Shown here: piece after piece, positions 45,701 to 53,553 of the stretch
Numbering within the stretch: position 1 is the first letter of the stretch
Layout: each line of letters starts with the position of its first letter
From: G965267425 sp965267425
GTDB taxonomy: Bacteria; Bacteroidota; Bacteroidia; Flavobacteriales_E; Vicingaceae
Length of the DNA stretch: 64,000 nt
NCBI GenBank assembly: GCA_965267425.1
Contig: OZ253959.1
Coordinates: 1,860,001 to 1,924,000, forward strand
Direction: 5' to 3'
Notes under the pieces: model-generated
Database searches by the model: none
Told to the model about the DNA's origin: nothing
Seen by the model: only the letters and a program-made list of their open reading frames with translations
Made by a program: the position numbers and the translations under genes

Positions 45701-45880
45701 AACCAATACTTGCAGCACCCTTGTTTTCATTTCAGCTGCAGCTTTATTGGTAAAGGTCATGGCAAGAATTTGTCGAAAGGGAATGTATTCATTGACAGAT
45801 AGGGTCAAAATCAAATATTCCTTGACCAATGTAAACGTCTTACCAGAACCTGCGGAAGAGTTAAAAACTACAAATGACAT
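42749..45880 (-). CDS. UvrD/AddA-like helicase-nuclease (exonuclease V beta-type)
   Basis: A 1043-residue superfamily 1 DNA helicase with a C-terminal PD-(D/E)XK nuclease. Motifs are in order: Walker A NSSAGSGKTFT near residues 6-16, TFTNKAAAEMK, DEFQDTS near 390 (Walker B region), GDGKQAIYRWRGG, MTIHKSKGLEFPVVIFP, LLYVATTRAI, and the nuclease core ILIDYKSGEM near 1000. It resembles AddA in end resection and recombinational repair. An AddB-type partner is normally next to it; none is adjacent here. ATG 45880 is preferred to the TTG at 45889. It is divergent from the MbnP-like gene. Confidence 0.9.
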   Translation of the reverse strand: MSFVVFNSSAGSGKTFTLVKEYLILTLSVNEYIPFRQILAMTFTNKAAAEMKTRVLQVLVSIMNGEPNHMGEIVKEHLQLSDEQLRIRCEKLFFQMLHHYSDFNIGTIDKFMYKVIRTFARDLRLPLNFDVELEEDQLVTHAVSQLLNQVGQDELLTTVLLKFSMEKYEDGKSWSLDLDLRKMASMLLKDIPQSFLTFLEGVDANRMHDTFQEIRKEYFQQKKQIQSIGRTYFQKLEENHLSPEDMAGGKNGVSKYFEYALKGLDEKWIPSNRVAKNVAENKWSATKTEAFKKNTIIQIQSDLEELFLQIQEFVENQYGDYLLKKLALSKMYQLILFNEIQDKLSLFKAENSVVHISDFNKSISKIVTSEPAPFIFERLGEKYKHYLIDEFQDTSILQWQNILPLVENSLASGNEVILVGDGKQAIYRWRGGEVEQFSLLPCIHPEIQDQFSQERAALLESFYQPEKLDVNYRSSKDVVHFNNELYTHIASYLPEHLQQIYDGLKQTPSNQNQGFIDVRFFNADTHEDYDNWNLHHVHQQIELSLDKGFLLSDIAILCVKRSETVSVAQFLVERGIQIVSEESLLVQNDASVNQLLLLLTILNAKDKSSLSSSIYQLLELLYEMNKDASHPVDLYQKFEDDTLLFEDWIETVYEGMNWSFLYDKPIMEILEHFIRICRLDSTSAALLAFLDVVFSYIRKHGENLNGLLTWWKDNGDKISIAMPEGLDAVRIMTIHKSKGLEFPVVIFPFISNRARVTKNELWTSIENDILHGLPIALLPMNKQLLHTQVSHLYQLEIHRSLLDRLNLLYVATTRAIDRLILISDAGNQKDDMAMADMLYSFCQSSTAMNSMNDGFVMGLDKIKSNETSEITPHVELKGITTKSWRSKLMISVHSKFEQELTKQEDPRQFGILLHHLMSKFRSQDDVNSELMRLVESGEIGDEEMRALRTHAENIFKMERQVIEGNVIHQWSERELLSNTGKIYRPDKVVETDKGYILIDYKSGEMKPEHTSQLKEYAEALQQMSHKIHAKYLIYSGLGKLTKV

Positions 45881-45995
45881 ATGGATCAAATGAGAAGGAC
45901 TAAAATAACCAGAATATGGTGCGATCCGCAGCCAAGACAGGCAACTGTTAATAAGTTTTAAGCGATGGAATTAAAATATTTCATGAATAATTATG

Positions 45996-46008
45996 TTATG
46001 TATCATAA
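45996..46008. promoter_or_regulatory. 13-base palindrome upstream of the MbnP-like gene
   Basis: TTATG-TAT-CATAA lies about 20 bases before a partial -7 box (TTATTTTG, 46029-46036), close to the -33 region. It could be an operator, but a palindrome this short in AT-rich DNA can occur by chance. Confidence 0.2.
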
Positions 46009-46054
46009 GCCGATACAACTTTTCGTTATTATTTTGCGTCTAAATAAAGAGAAG

Positions 46055-46810
46055 ATGAGAAAGTTATTACCGATTTTAGTTTTACTATTTATGGCGGTAA
46101 GCCTGGATAGTTGTAAAAAAGACGAAGAGGAACCCTGTCCCAACACAACGGATATGGGGACGCTGAGGGTATCTTTTACTTCTACAGTTGGTGGTGATTC
46201 TTTGGTGTTATTTGATCGATATACTGATCAATTGGACAGAGGATATAATATTGAAAGACTCAAATTTTATATCACTAACTCCATGCTCTCATTCGATGGA
46301 AATGCTTTTGAATTGGATTCAATTCGATTAATTGATTTTGAAAATACCGCATCTTTAGTGAAAGAATACGAGTTGGAAGCTGGCACTTACAGTTCTCTGC
46401 AATTTGGTGTGGGGTTAGATGCTGATAGAAATGCAAGACACCCTTCAGAATTTCCTGACAGTCATCCTATGGCAGACATACAAGGGATGTTTTGGGATTG
46501 GTCCATCAACTACAAATTTGTATTGATTGAAGGTAGAACGGCTATCAATTCAACGGCATCTTATGGCGATATTTATGCATACCATACAGGACTTAATGAG
46601 ATGTATACTGAAAGAACGTTTGATGGTAACATTGATATCATTAAAAATCAAGTCACTGAAATTAAAGTGAACCTTGATATTGAGAAGATATTCTTTGGTT
46701 CAGACACATTGGACTTCAGAGTAGATAAAACCTGGCATGGACAGGAACCGAATAAATATGTTGGTGAGGCATTCACAGACAATTTTGTAAATGCATTCAC
46801 CATTTTTTAA
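46055..46810 (+). CDS. MbnP-like lipoprotein
   Basis: A 251-residue envelope lipoprotein (SLDSC near residue 19). It matches the MbnP-like domain in order: LRVSFTSTVGG, the IERLKFYITNSML strand, LIDFENT, GTYSSLQFGVGLDAD, then MFWDWSINYKFVLIEGR, where two Trp sit close together. In characterised MbnP/MbnH pairs the diheme protein oxidises a Trp of MbnP to kynurenine, forming a copper site. The next gene is such a diheme protein, nine bases away, so the pair is likely an operon. ATG 46055 follows an AAGAG-type ribosome site and gives a correct lipoprotein signal; the ATG at 45965 does not. Confidence 0.85.
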   Translation: MRKLLPILVLLFMAVSLDSCKKDEEEPCPNTTDMGTLRVSFTSTVGGDSLVLFDRYTDQLDRGYNIERLKFYITNSMLSFDGNAFELDSIRLIDFENTASLVKEYELEAGTYSSLQFGVGLDADRNARHPSEFPDSHPMADIQGMFWDWSINYKFVLIEGRTAINSTASYGDIYAYHTGLNEMYTERTFDGNIDIIKNQVTEIKVNLDIEKIFFGSDTLDFRVDKTWHGQEPNKYVGEAFTDNFVNAFTIF

Positions 46811-46819
46811 ACCATTATT

Positions 46820-47941
46820 ATGAATCGTAAACTCTTATTATTAACCGCCGCCCTGCCGTTAATATGGATTTCTTGTGAAAGAGAAGAGCCCGCATGCGAT
46901 CCCGTAGATGATGGTGGAGAATTGATTTTTGATCCAACCTATGTTGAAATTCCAATTCCGGATCAATTTCCTCCCATGAGCATACCTTCTGATAACCCTA
47001 CCACTGAAGAAGGAATTGCGCTTGGTAAAAAGTTATTTTTTGAAAAAAGACTTTCGGGTGATAATACACAGGCCTGTGCTTCTTGTCATGAGCAGTCGTT
47101 TGGATTTACGGACAATGAATTGCAATTTTCTGAAGGTATCGACGGAATACTGGGAGATAGAAACTCCATGCATATCATTAATTTGGGTTGGGCCACTACC
47201 CTTTTTTGGGATGGCCGATCAACAAGTCTTGAAGAACAAGCCATTGAACCTGTCTTGAATCCCATAGAAATGCACGAAACCTGGTCAAATGCCATGACCA
47301 AAATCATGCAAGACGAAGCATACCAGGAGATGTTTTTCTATGCATTTGGCGTTTCCAATCCTGACTCTACCCATGCGGCAAAAGCCTTAGCACAGTTTGA
47401 AAGAACCATGATTTCTGCCAACTCACGATATGATAAATACTTAAGAAATGAACTCATGCTTAATCCATCTGAACTTAGTGGACGAGAATTATTCTTTCGA
47501 GATCGTGTTGCTATTCAAGACCCTCCAGGTTCTGGAAATATTATTGGGTATTTATCCGGAGCAGATTGTTTTCATTGCCATGGTGGGGCATTGAACACGG
47601 ACAGAATTTTTCACAACAATGGATTAGATCAAGTACATACGGATTCTGGTCTTGCCAAAGTGACCAAACGTTATGAAGACATTGGGAAATTTAAAACACC
47701 AACGTTACGAAATATTGAAGTTACCGGACCATATATGCATGATGGTCGCTTTGAAACACTTGAAGAAGTTATTGATTTTTACAGTGAAGGGTTGAAATGG
47801 TCTCATTCTATTGATCCATTGATGAAAAATTGGATGGATGGAGGAGTTCAACTCACGGATGACGAGAAGGATGATTTGTTAGCCTTTTTGTTAACCCTTA
47901 CAGACGATGAATTTTTGAATAATCCCGATTTCAAGGAGTAG
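46820..47941 (+). CDS. Diheme cytochrome c peroxidase/MauG-family lipoprotein (MbnH-like)
   Basis: A 373-residue lipoprotein (WISC, Cys19). Two c-type haem sites are CASCH at 86-90 and CFHCH at 250-254. Family motifs follow: FWDGRSTSLEEQA near 129, LNPIEM near 146, FKTPTLRNIEVTGPYMHDGRF near 291-311 and LTLTDDEF at the end. Members reduce H2O2 or use it to oxidise a partner protein. The MbnP-like genes on both sides favour the MbnH role, in which a Trp of MbnP is oxidised; a simple peroxidase is the alternative. It is placed in the periplasm or on the surface by its lipoprotein signal and covalent haems. Confidence 0.9.
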   Translation: MNRKLLLLTAALPLIWISCEREEPACDPVDDGGELIFDPTYVEIPIPDQFPPMSIPSDNPTTEEGIALGKKLFFEKRLSGDNTQACASCHEQSFGFTDNELQFSEGIDGILGDRNSMHIINLGWATTLFWDGRSTSLEEQAIEPVLNPIEMHETWSNAMTKIMQDEAYQEMFFYAFGVSNPDSTHAAKALAQFERTMISANSRYDKYLRNELMLNPSELSGRELFFRDRVAIQDPPGSGNIIGYLSGADCFHCHGGALNTDRIFHNNGLDQVHTDSGLAKVTKRYEDIGKFKTPTLRNIEVTGPYMHDGRFETLEEVIDFYSEGLKWSHSIDPLMKNWMDGGVQLTDDEKDDLLAFLLTLTDDEFLNNPDFKE

Positions 47942-48002
47942 TTCAGGCAACCATTTTTTTTGAGAATCGTCTTTCAGAAGATATGCATTTCATTAATTGT
48001 AC

Positions 48003-48030
48003 TATTTTTGGAAGCATATTGGTATTTTTG
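48003..48030 (+). promoter_or_regulatory. Two tandem -7 boxes (TATTTTTG) before the second MbnP-like gene
   Basis: TATTTTTG occurs at 48003-48010 and 48023-48030, exactly 20 bases apart. Both match TAnnTTTG. This suggests the second MbnP-like gene has its own promoter in addition to read-through from the diheme gene. Confidence 0.45.
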
Positions 48031-48051
48031 TACATCAGAAAGGATATGATT

Positions 48052-48891
48052 ATGAAGTATTTAAGAAACGTATTGTTCATGGGGTTGGCAACCATGGTGT
48101 TTTTTTCGTGTAAAGATGACAGTGTAGTGGTTGATCCACCAACACCAGCGCCTACCAAAACAAAGATAAATTTTAAGTTTTCACATAACATTAATGGCAT
48201 TCCTTGGGCCAAGGATACCATCATTTATGAAAACTTATCTGGAAATCAATATGCCGTAACTTCTTTTAAATATGTAGTTTCTGATTTGAGAATCAGTAAT
48301 TATAAAGGTGATCATACATTAATTTTTGGTGACAATCATTACCTCATCAATTCGGTTGACACTGGATCATTCACTATAAGTCCTCCTGATAGTATCGGAA
48401 TTGACGATTATTCAAGCATCTCATTCTTTCTTGGATTCCTTGAAGATGAGAATGTTACAGGCACCAAACAAGATCTTGATTTGTTAGATGCCAACAATAT
48501 GGCATGGCCACCTTCTAAAGGAGGGGGATATTACGGATTACAAATGGAAGGCCGTGTAAAAGACAGCGATACAAGTAGCTATGCATTTGATTTGGGCATC
48601 GGTGGATATAAGTTAATCGAAAAACCGGCTGACACTTCTTATCAGGTAAATGAAGTAATTGGGTCTGTGCAGTTTTCTGGATTTGACGTGCCAGCTGATG
48701 CAAAAGAAATTACGATAGAAATTAAAGTGAACTTCGCGAGATTATTTGATTACGGCGAAACACAGTCTTGGGGATTATATGATATTGATATTCACCCAGG
48801 AAACTCAGTAGACGATGCTGTTGGTTCAGAAATTCTTTCCAACAATGCTATTTTCTTAATGGACTTTGGAGGAATGTCTGTAGTGAACTAA
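48052..48891 (+). CDS. Second MbnP-like lipoprotein, divergent from the first
   Basis: A 279-residue lipoprotein (VFFSC near residue 19). The MbnP-like order is kept but looser: INFKFSHNINGIPW, YAVTSFKYVVSDLRISN, the DSIGIDDYSSISFFLGF strand, MAWPPSKGGGYYGLQMEGR (one Trp of the MFWDW site kept) and FARLFDYGE. It may be a second substrate of the diheme protein or a copper-binding partner. Start ATG 48052 lies seven bases after AGGA; ATG 48046 is only one base after it, and the frame upstream (to 47983) does not give a lipoprotein signal. It overlaps the flavoprotein gene by four bases (48888-48891). Confidence 0.75.
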   Translation: MKYLRNVLFMGLATMVFFSCKDDSVVVDPPTPAPTKTKINFKFSHNINGIPWAKDTIIYENLSGNQYAVTSFKYVVSDLRISNYKGDHTLIFGDNHYLINSVDTGSFTISPPDSIGIDDYSSISFFLGFLEDENVTGTKQDLDLLDANNMAWPPSKGGGYYGLQMEGRVKDSDTSSYAFDLGIGGYKLIEKPADTSYQVNEVIGSVQFSGFDVPADAKEITIEIKVNFARLFDYGETQSWGLYDIDIHPGNSVDDAVGSEILSNNAIFLMDFGGMSVVN

Positions 48892-50387
48892 TTGTTCACC
48901 ATTTCCTTGATATTATTTAATGCAATGTGTTTTCCGTCAATCAGACGGTAGCATTTTAACTTATCCTCAAATACAGAGGATTTATAAACGGAATTTCCAA
49001 TCAACATTCTGACACATTCCTGAATTCCTTCTACAATTGATGGATGTGGATGAATCATATTGGCCAATTCATCAATTCCTTTCTTCATATAAATCAAAAG
49101 CGCCACTGATTGTATGGCACTTGAGGCGTGTTCTCCAACTGCCCGCATACCCATAATCCTCATTTCTTCATCATCTGAAACAATGATTTTGAAAAATCCA
49201 TTGGTTTGTCTCATGGCAATTGCCCTTGCAATCATGGAATAATCAATTTTTGCAACGCGTACGGGGGTGTTGTTCTTTTTAGCCTGCTCTTCATTGATTC
49301 CTACAGCCGCCACTTCAGGTCGAAGGAACATAATGGTAGAAATATTATCGTAGTTGATAGGTTTTATGGGGTAATCCGCAAACATTTTCACCACAGCATG
49401 CCTGGCTTCCATCTCCCCTACATTTACCAAAGCCATTCTTCCTGAAACATCACCTACCGCATAAATATGCGGAACGTTTGTTTGGGTATCATTATCACCA
49501 ATATGATAACCTCTTTCACTCATTTCTACTCCGGCGGCTTCAAGATTTAAATCTTCCACATTAGGCACCCTACCTACAGAAAGTAGGGCTTTTTCCACTC
49601 GAATGACCTCATGTGAACCGTCCTTATTTTCCAACTCATATTCTACCATTCCATCCACAATTTCCATTCGGATTAGATTGCTGCTTCCGTGAATGGTAGC
49701 TCCATTTTCTCTCAAGTTTTCGGATACCACATGACTGATATCTTCATCTTCAAAAGGCAATATTCTATCGGCCTTATCAATCAAATACATTTTGGTTTTT
49801 CCAAAATTGGAAAGCATGGAAGCAAATTCACAACCAATCACCCCTGCTCCTAAAATGACCATGGTTTTTGGAAATTCTTCCATATGCATGATGTCATCAC
49901 TTGTGAGAATTAGCTTTCTATCAACCGGAATATGAGGTAACATTCTAGGCCGACTTCCCGTAGCAATCAATGTATTTTCAGCCCAAATTACGCTGGACTC
50001 ACCATTGTCTTTTGTGATTTTGATTTCTTTGGGAGAGACAAATGAACCTGTACCTTTTTCGTAAGTAATCAATTCCGTTTCTGAATGAATGATTCGAAGG
50101 TGGCAGGTCAGTTGAAACTTTCTATCGAATATGGCAGAATTTACAGTGTCCCTGACATGTTCAAACGTCAAATCGTTGCCAGAACCGTTTAATTGTGAGT
50201 TTCCAATTTTATACTTGGTTGATAATTCCCACATGGCTTTGGATGCCAGAGCTCCATCATAGATACCTGCGCCTCCCAATCTGCCTTTTTCAACAAGGAT
50301 TACTTTTTTGCCGAAATCAATTGCTCGCATTGCAGCGGCATATCCAGCTGGTCCGCCACCTAAAACGCAGAGATCATATTTCAACAT
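48888..50387 (-). CDS. Dihydrolipoamide dehydrogenase-like flavoprotein lacking the redox disulfide
   Basis: A 499-residue class I pyridine-nucleotide oxidoreductase. FAD site LGGGPAGYAAA near 9-19; NAD site GAGVIGCEFA near 180-189 with an acidic Asp204 after strand two, favouring NADH; second FAD motif YAVGDVSGR near 309-317; and the C-terminal HPHPSIVEG at 446-454, so the His-Glu base pair of the family is kept. The redox motif, GGTCLNVGCIPSK in active LPD, reads GGAGIYDGALASK at 38-50: both cysteines are replaced (Gly41 and Ala46). It therefore cannot be a normal disulfide reductase; NAD(P) transhydrogenase-like, diaphorase or regulatory roles are possible. It has its own promoter at 50413-50441. 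Confidence 0.88.
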   Translation of the reverse strand: MLKYDLCVLGGGPAGYAAAMRAIDFGKKVILVEKGRLGGAGIYDGALASKAMWELSTKYKIGNSQLNGSGNDLTFEHVRDTVNSAIFDRKFQLTCHLRIIHSETELITYEKGTGSFVSPKEIKITKDNGESSVIWAENTLIATGSRPRMLPHIPVDRKLILTSDDIMHMEEFPKTMVILGAGVIGCEFASMLSNFGKTKMYLIDKADRILPFEDEDISHVVSENLRENGATIHGSSNLIRMEIVDGMVEYELENKDGSHEVIRVEKALLSVGRVPNVEDLNLEAAGVEMSERGYHIGDNDTQTNVPHIYAVGDVSGRMALVNVGEMEARHAVVKMFADYPIKPINYDNISTIMFLRPEVAAVGINEEQAKKNNTPVRVAKIDYSMIARAIAMRQTNGFFKIIVSDDEEMRIMGMRAVGEHASSAIQSVALLIYMKKGIDELANMIHPHPSIVEGIQECVRMLIGNSVYKSSVFEDKLKCYRLIDGKHIALNNIKEMVNN

Positions 50388-50412
50388 AGTGAAGGAATTA
50401 CATGGTTCCTAA

Positions 50413-50441
50413 CAAATTTAAATAATGATTTAAAAAATCAA
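50413..50441 (-). promoter_or_regulatory. Putative promoter of the flavoprotein gene (TTG-N18-TAAATTTG)
   Basis: On the minus strand TTG (50441-50439) is followed after 18 bases by TAAATTTG (50420-50413), a full -7 match, with a leader of about 20 bases to ATG 50387. Confidence 0.5.
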
Positions 50442-50457
50442 ATTTTATTGAGAGGAA

Positions 50458-51528
50458 TTAAACTTTAACGATCCAGCCGAATTTATCGTCAACATTTTGA
50501 AGTCTTATATCATCAAGATATTGCTTGATTTTTGGCGACCATTCTCGTTGACCAACTTCCGGAAGTAACATCTCTTTGTGCTCTAATCCAATTGATGCAA
50601 TAGGTGCAATGGTGGCGGCAGTTCCCATACCAAAAGCATCTTTTAGCAAACCATTGTCATAAGCCGTTTCAATTTCTTGAATGGAAATATTTCGTTCTTC
50701 GACATCTATTCCCCAATCATGGGCAATTTTAATGGTACTATCTCTGGTGATACCGGGTAAAATCGTTTGTGTGTCTAGTGATGGAGTAACAAGTTTATCA
50801 CCTATTTGAAACATGATATTCATTGTTCCTGCTTCTTCTATATAATCATGGGACTTACCGTCTGTCCAAATGATTTGATGATATCCGTTTTCGGCAGCCA
50901 ATTTTGCTGGATATAAGGCTGCAGCATAATTTCCAGCTGCTTTTGCATAACCCACTCCTCCTTCAATTGCACGAGTGTATTTTTTCTCAATTTTCACTTT
51001 TACCGGCTCCGTATAATAAGCAGCAGAGGGAGAAGTGATGATGATAAATTTATATTGATCGGAAGGTTTTACTCCCAGAAATTCTTCATCAGCAAACATG
51101 ACAGGCCTGATATACAAGGAATATCCCTCTTTAGATGGAATCCAGGCGTTATCTACCTCTAACAGTCTTTTTAAACCCTCAATGAACAATTGTTCATCCA
51201 ATTGTGGCATGCACATTCGTTCCGCAGAGGCATTTAATCTTCTCAAATTTTCCAATGGTCTGAACAGAGATACTTTTCCATCTGAATTCTTATAAGCCTT
51301 CATTCCTTCAAATATGGACTGCCCATAATGCAATCCAGCACTGGCCGGGCTCATGGTAATAGGTCCATAAGGTCTTATCACTGGCTTATTCCACCTTCCG
51401 TTATCGTAGGTGCATACAAACATATGATCAGAAAATGTTCGTCCAAATTTTAGATTGTCCAGATTAAGATCATTTACCCTAGATTGCTCTGTTTTCTGAA
51501 TTTCTATGTCTATGTCTTCAATTATCAT
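50458..51528 (-). CDS. ilvE: Branched-chain amino-acid aminotransferase
   Basis: Transfers the amino group between Leu/Ile/Val and 2-oxoglutarate. The 356-residue PLP enzyme (fold type IV) has LHYGQSIFEGMKAY near residue 66, LYIRPVMFADE, the PLP lysine in GYAKAAGNYAAAL near 193, WTDGKSHDYIEEAGTMNI, and the closing ILPGITRDSTI and FGMGTAATIAPI segments. It follows purC by 25 bases in the same direction. The product of this reaction feeds an E1 of the type at 16880-18856, although the genes are far apart. Confidence 0.94.
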   Translation of the reverse strand: MIIEDIDIEIQKTEQSRVNDLNLDNLKFGRTFSDHMFVCTYDNGRWNKPVIRPYGPITMSPASAGLHYGQSIFEGMKAYKNSDGKVSLFRPLENLRRLNASAERMCMPQLDEQLFIEGLKRLLEVDNAWIPSKEGYSLYIRPVMFADEEFLGVKPSDQYKFIIITSPSAAYYTEPVKVKIEKKYTRAIEGGVGYAKAAGNYAAALYPAKLAAENGYHQIIWTDGKSHDYIEEAGTMNIMFQIGDKLVTPSLDTQTILPGITRDSTIKIAHDWGIDVEERNISIQEIETAYDNGLLKDAFGMGTAATIAPIASIGLEHKEMLLPEVGQREWSPKIKQYLDDIRLQNVDDKFGWIVKV

Positions 51529-51553
51529 CTTTGCGGTTTACACTCGTAAGTTA

Positions 51554-52534
51554 CTAATTTTGATTCAGAGAATCAGTTCTTTTTTGTTGAATAGTATGTA
51601 TCAATGTTGTAGTCCTTTCAAACATCTCACCCTCTCTATTATTGCCTTTCGCTGCCAAAAACTTTTCACCTGTCAGTTGTTCGTACAATTCAATATATCG
51701 GTTTGATATGCGCTTTACCACTTCATCATTCATTTCAGGCATTTCCTGACCTTGCAATCCCTGAAACCCTTTACTCATCAGCCATTCTCTCACAAATTCT
51801 TTGGAAAGTTGTTTCTGCTTTAGCCCTTTCTGCTGGTTTTCTTCATAGCTGTCTGCATAGAAATACCTGGACGAATCAGGAGTATGAATTTCGTCCATCA
51901 AGTATATCTTATCTCCAATTTTACCAAACTCATATTTGGTATCAACCAGAATGAGTCCGTTTTTCCGGGCATTCTCCTGCCCTCTCTCAAACAATTGTCG
52001 GGTATATTCTTCCAATTTCAAATAATCATTTGGGCCAACAATACCTTGAACTATAATTTCTTCCTTACTGATATCTTCGTCATGTCCTTCATCGGCTTTG
52101 GTAGCAGGAGTAATGATGGGCGTTGGGAACTTGTCGTTTTCTTTCATTCCATCCGGCATGGATACACCACAAATGGTTCTTTTCCCAGCCTTATATTCTC
52201 TCCAGGCATGTCCGGCCAAATAACCTCTTATCACCATTTCAACCTTAAAAGGCACACATTTGTATCCCAAAGTCACATTTGGATCAGGAAGATCAATTAC
52301 CCAATTGGGAACAATATCTTCCGTAGCCTTCAAAAACTTTCCAGCCAATTGATTTAAAATTTGACCCTTATGAGGGATAGTGCGCGGTAAAATAAAGTCA
52401 AACGCAGATACTCGATCAGAGGCTACCATGACAAGTAAATCATCGTATATAGAATATACATCTCTTACTTTTCCTGCATAAAAAGAGGACTGTCCTTCAA
52501 ACGAAAATGGTGGAATTGGTTGATCTTGTTTCAT
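51554..52534 (-). CDS. purC: SAICAR synthase
   Basis: ATP-dependent joining of aspartate to CAIR in purine synthesis. The 326-residue protein has VRDVYSIYDDLLVMVASDRVSAFD near residue 20, the ILPRTIPHKGQILNQLA segment, CVPFKVEMVIRGYLAGHAW near 90, TPATKADEGHDE near 140 and LVDTKYEFG near 190. It is longer than the E. coli enzyme (about 237 residues), as is usual in Bacteroidota. The start codon directly follows the phoH stop without a spacer. Confidence 0.95.
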   Translation of the reverse strand: MKQDQPIPPFSFEGQSSFYAGKVRDVYSIYDDLLVMVASDRVSAFDFILPRTIPHKGQILNQLAGKFLKATEDIVPNWVIDLPDPNVTLGYKCVPFKVEMVIRGYLAGHAWREYKAGKRTICGVSMPDGMKENDKFPTPIITPATKADEGHDEDISKEEIIVQGIVGPNDYLKLEEYTRQLFERGQENARKNGLILVDTKYEFGKIGDKIYLMDEIHTPDSSRYFYADSYEENQQKGLKQKQLSKEFVREWLMSKGFQGLQGQEMPEMNDEVVKRISNRYIELYEQLTGEKFLAAKGNNREGEMFERTTTLIHTIQQKRTDSLNQN

Positions 52535-53482
52535 TTATTTGTCTTTATTCTCTTTTCCATAAGCATTGATGATTTCTTTAACCAGCTTGTGTCTCATCAC
52601 ATCTTTATCATCAAAATAAATGATTTCCAGTCCTTTAATATCGTTCAATATTTTCAAGGCATGAATAAGACCAGAGGGTTGATTTTTGGGTAGGTCAATT
52701 TGTGTCACATCTCCAGTCACAATAAACTTTGCCGACCTCCCCATTCTTGTCAGAAACATCTTAAATTGGCTTTCCGAGGCGTTTTGAGCTTCATCCAAAA
52801 TTACAAATGCTTTATCCAATGTACGTCCCCTCATATATGCCAATGGAGCAATTTGTACCGTTCCATTTTCAATATACTCTCCCAATTTATCTTTTGGAAG
52901 CATGTCTCTCAATGCATCATATAATGGTTGCAAATAAGGATCAAGTTTTTCTTTGAAATCGCCGGGAAGAAAACCCAAACTCTCCCCTGCTTCCACTGCA
53001 GGACGGGTAAGAATAATTCGCTTTACTTCTTTTTCTCTCAACGCTCTTACCGCCAATGCTACAGCAGTATAGGTTTTACCGGTTCCGGCCGGACCGATGC
53101 CAAAAACCATGTCATTTTTTGAAATACTCTCCACCATCTTTCGCTGATGAAAGCTTTTTGCCTTGACTTGTAAGCCATGATTCCCGAAAACCAGAACTTC
53201 ATCTTTTTGTGCATTCATTTCATCACCCAATTGACTTTCTAAAATACGCTCAATGTTGTTTTCCGAAAGTTGTTTGTGTTTTTTCAAGTAATCCATGATT
53301 TGAATTAACTTGCTTTCAAAAGCCTCTATGGCTTGACTATCGCCCAGTGCTTTTACCGCATTTCCCCTGGCCACAACTTTGACTTTGGGAAAATGAGAAC
53401 GGATTAATTTTAGATTCGTATCGTTGATTCCAAATAGTTCAGTGGGATCCACACTGTTTAATTCAATTATTTTCTCTTCCAA
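52535..53482 (-). CDS. PhoH-family ATPase
   Basis: A 315-residue protein from TTG 53482. The N-terminal quarter (LEEKIIELNSVDPTELFGIND, FPKVKVVARGNAVKALGD) is the KH-like part usual in long PhoH proteins; the ATPase has Walker A GPAGTGKT and Walker B FVILDEAQNA, then GDVTQIDLP and GLEIIYFDDKDVMRHKLV. PhoH proteins are RNA-linked ATPases, and the cellular role is not well defined. The frame extends upstream to TTG 53563, but that lies before the predicted transcription start (minus-strand box 53541-53534) and adds residues unlike the family, so TTG 53482 is preferred. Coupled to purC without spacing. Confidence 0.88.
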   Translation of the reverse strand: MEEKIIELNSVDPTELFGINDTNLKLIRSHFPKVKVVARGNAVKALGDSQAIEAFESKLIQIMDYLKKHKQLSENNIERILESQLGDEMNAQKDEVLVFGNHGLQVKAKSFHQRKMVESISKNDMVFGIGPAGTGKTYTAVALAVRALREKEVKRIILTRPAVEAGESLGFLPGDFKEKLDPYLQPLYDALRDMLPKDKLGEYIENGTVQIAPLAYMRGRTLDKAFVILDEAQNASESQFKMFLTRMGRSAKFIVTGDVTQIDLPKNQPSGLIHALKILNDIKGLEIIYFDDKDVMRHKLVKEIINAYGKENKDK

Positions 53483-53533
53483 ATTCGCTCTAATAAAGGA
53501 TTCTACACAAGACCACCCGATGCTGTCGTTCCG

Positions 53534-53541
53534 CAAAATTA
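53534..53541 (-). promoter_or_regulatory. Putative -7 box (TAATTTTG) for phoH
   Basis: Full TAnnTTTG match on the minus strand; predicted start near 53528, before the chosen TTG start at 53482. Confidence 0.45.
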
Positions 53542-53545
53542 TTAC

Positions 53546-53553
53546 TAATTTTG
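53546..53553 (+). promoter_or_regulatory. Putative -7 box (TAATTTTG) for the SAM hydrolase gene
   Basis: Full match five bases to the right of the opposing phoH box, so the two divergent promoters overlap at their cores. Leader of about 35 bases to ATG 53594. Confidence 0.45.
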
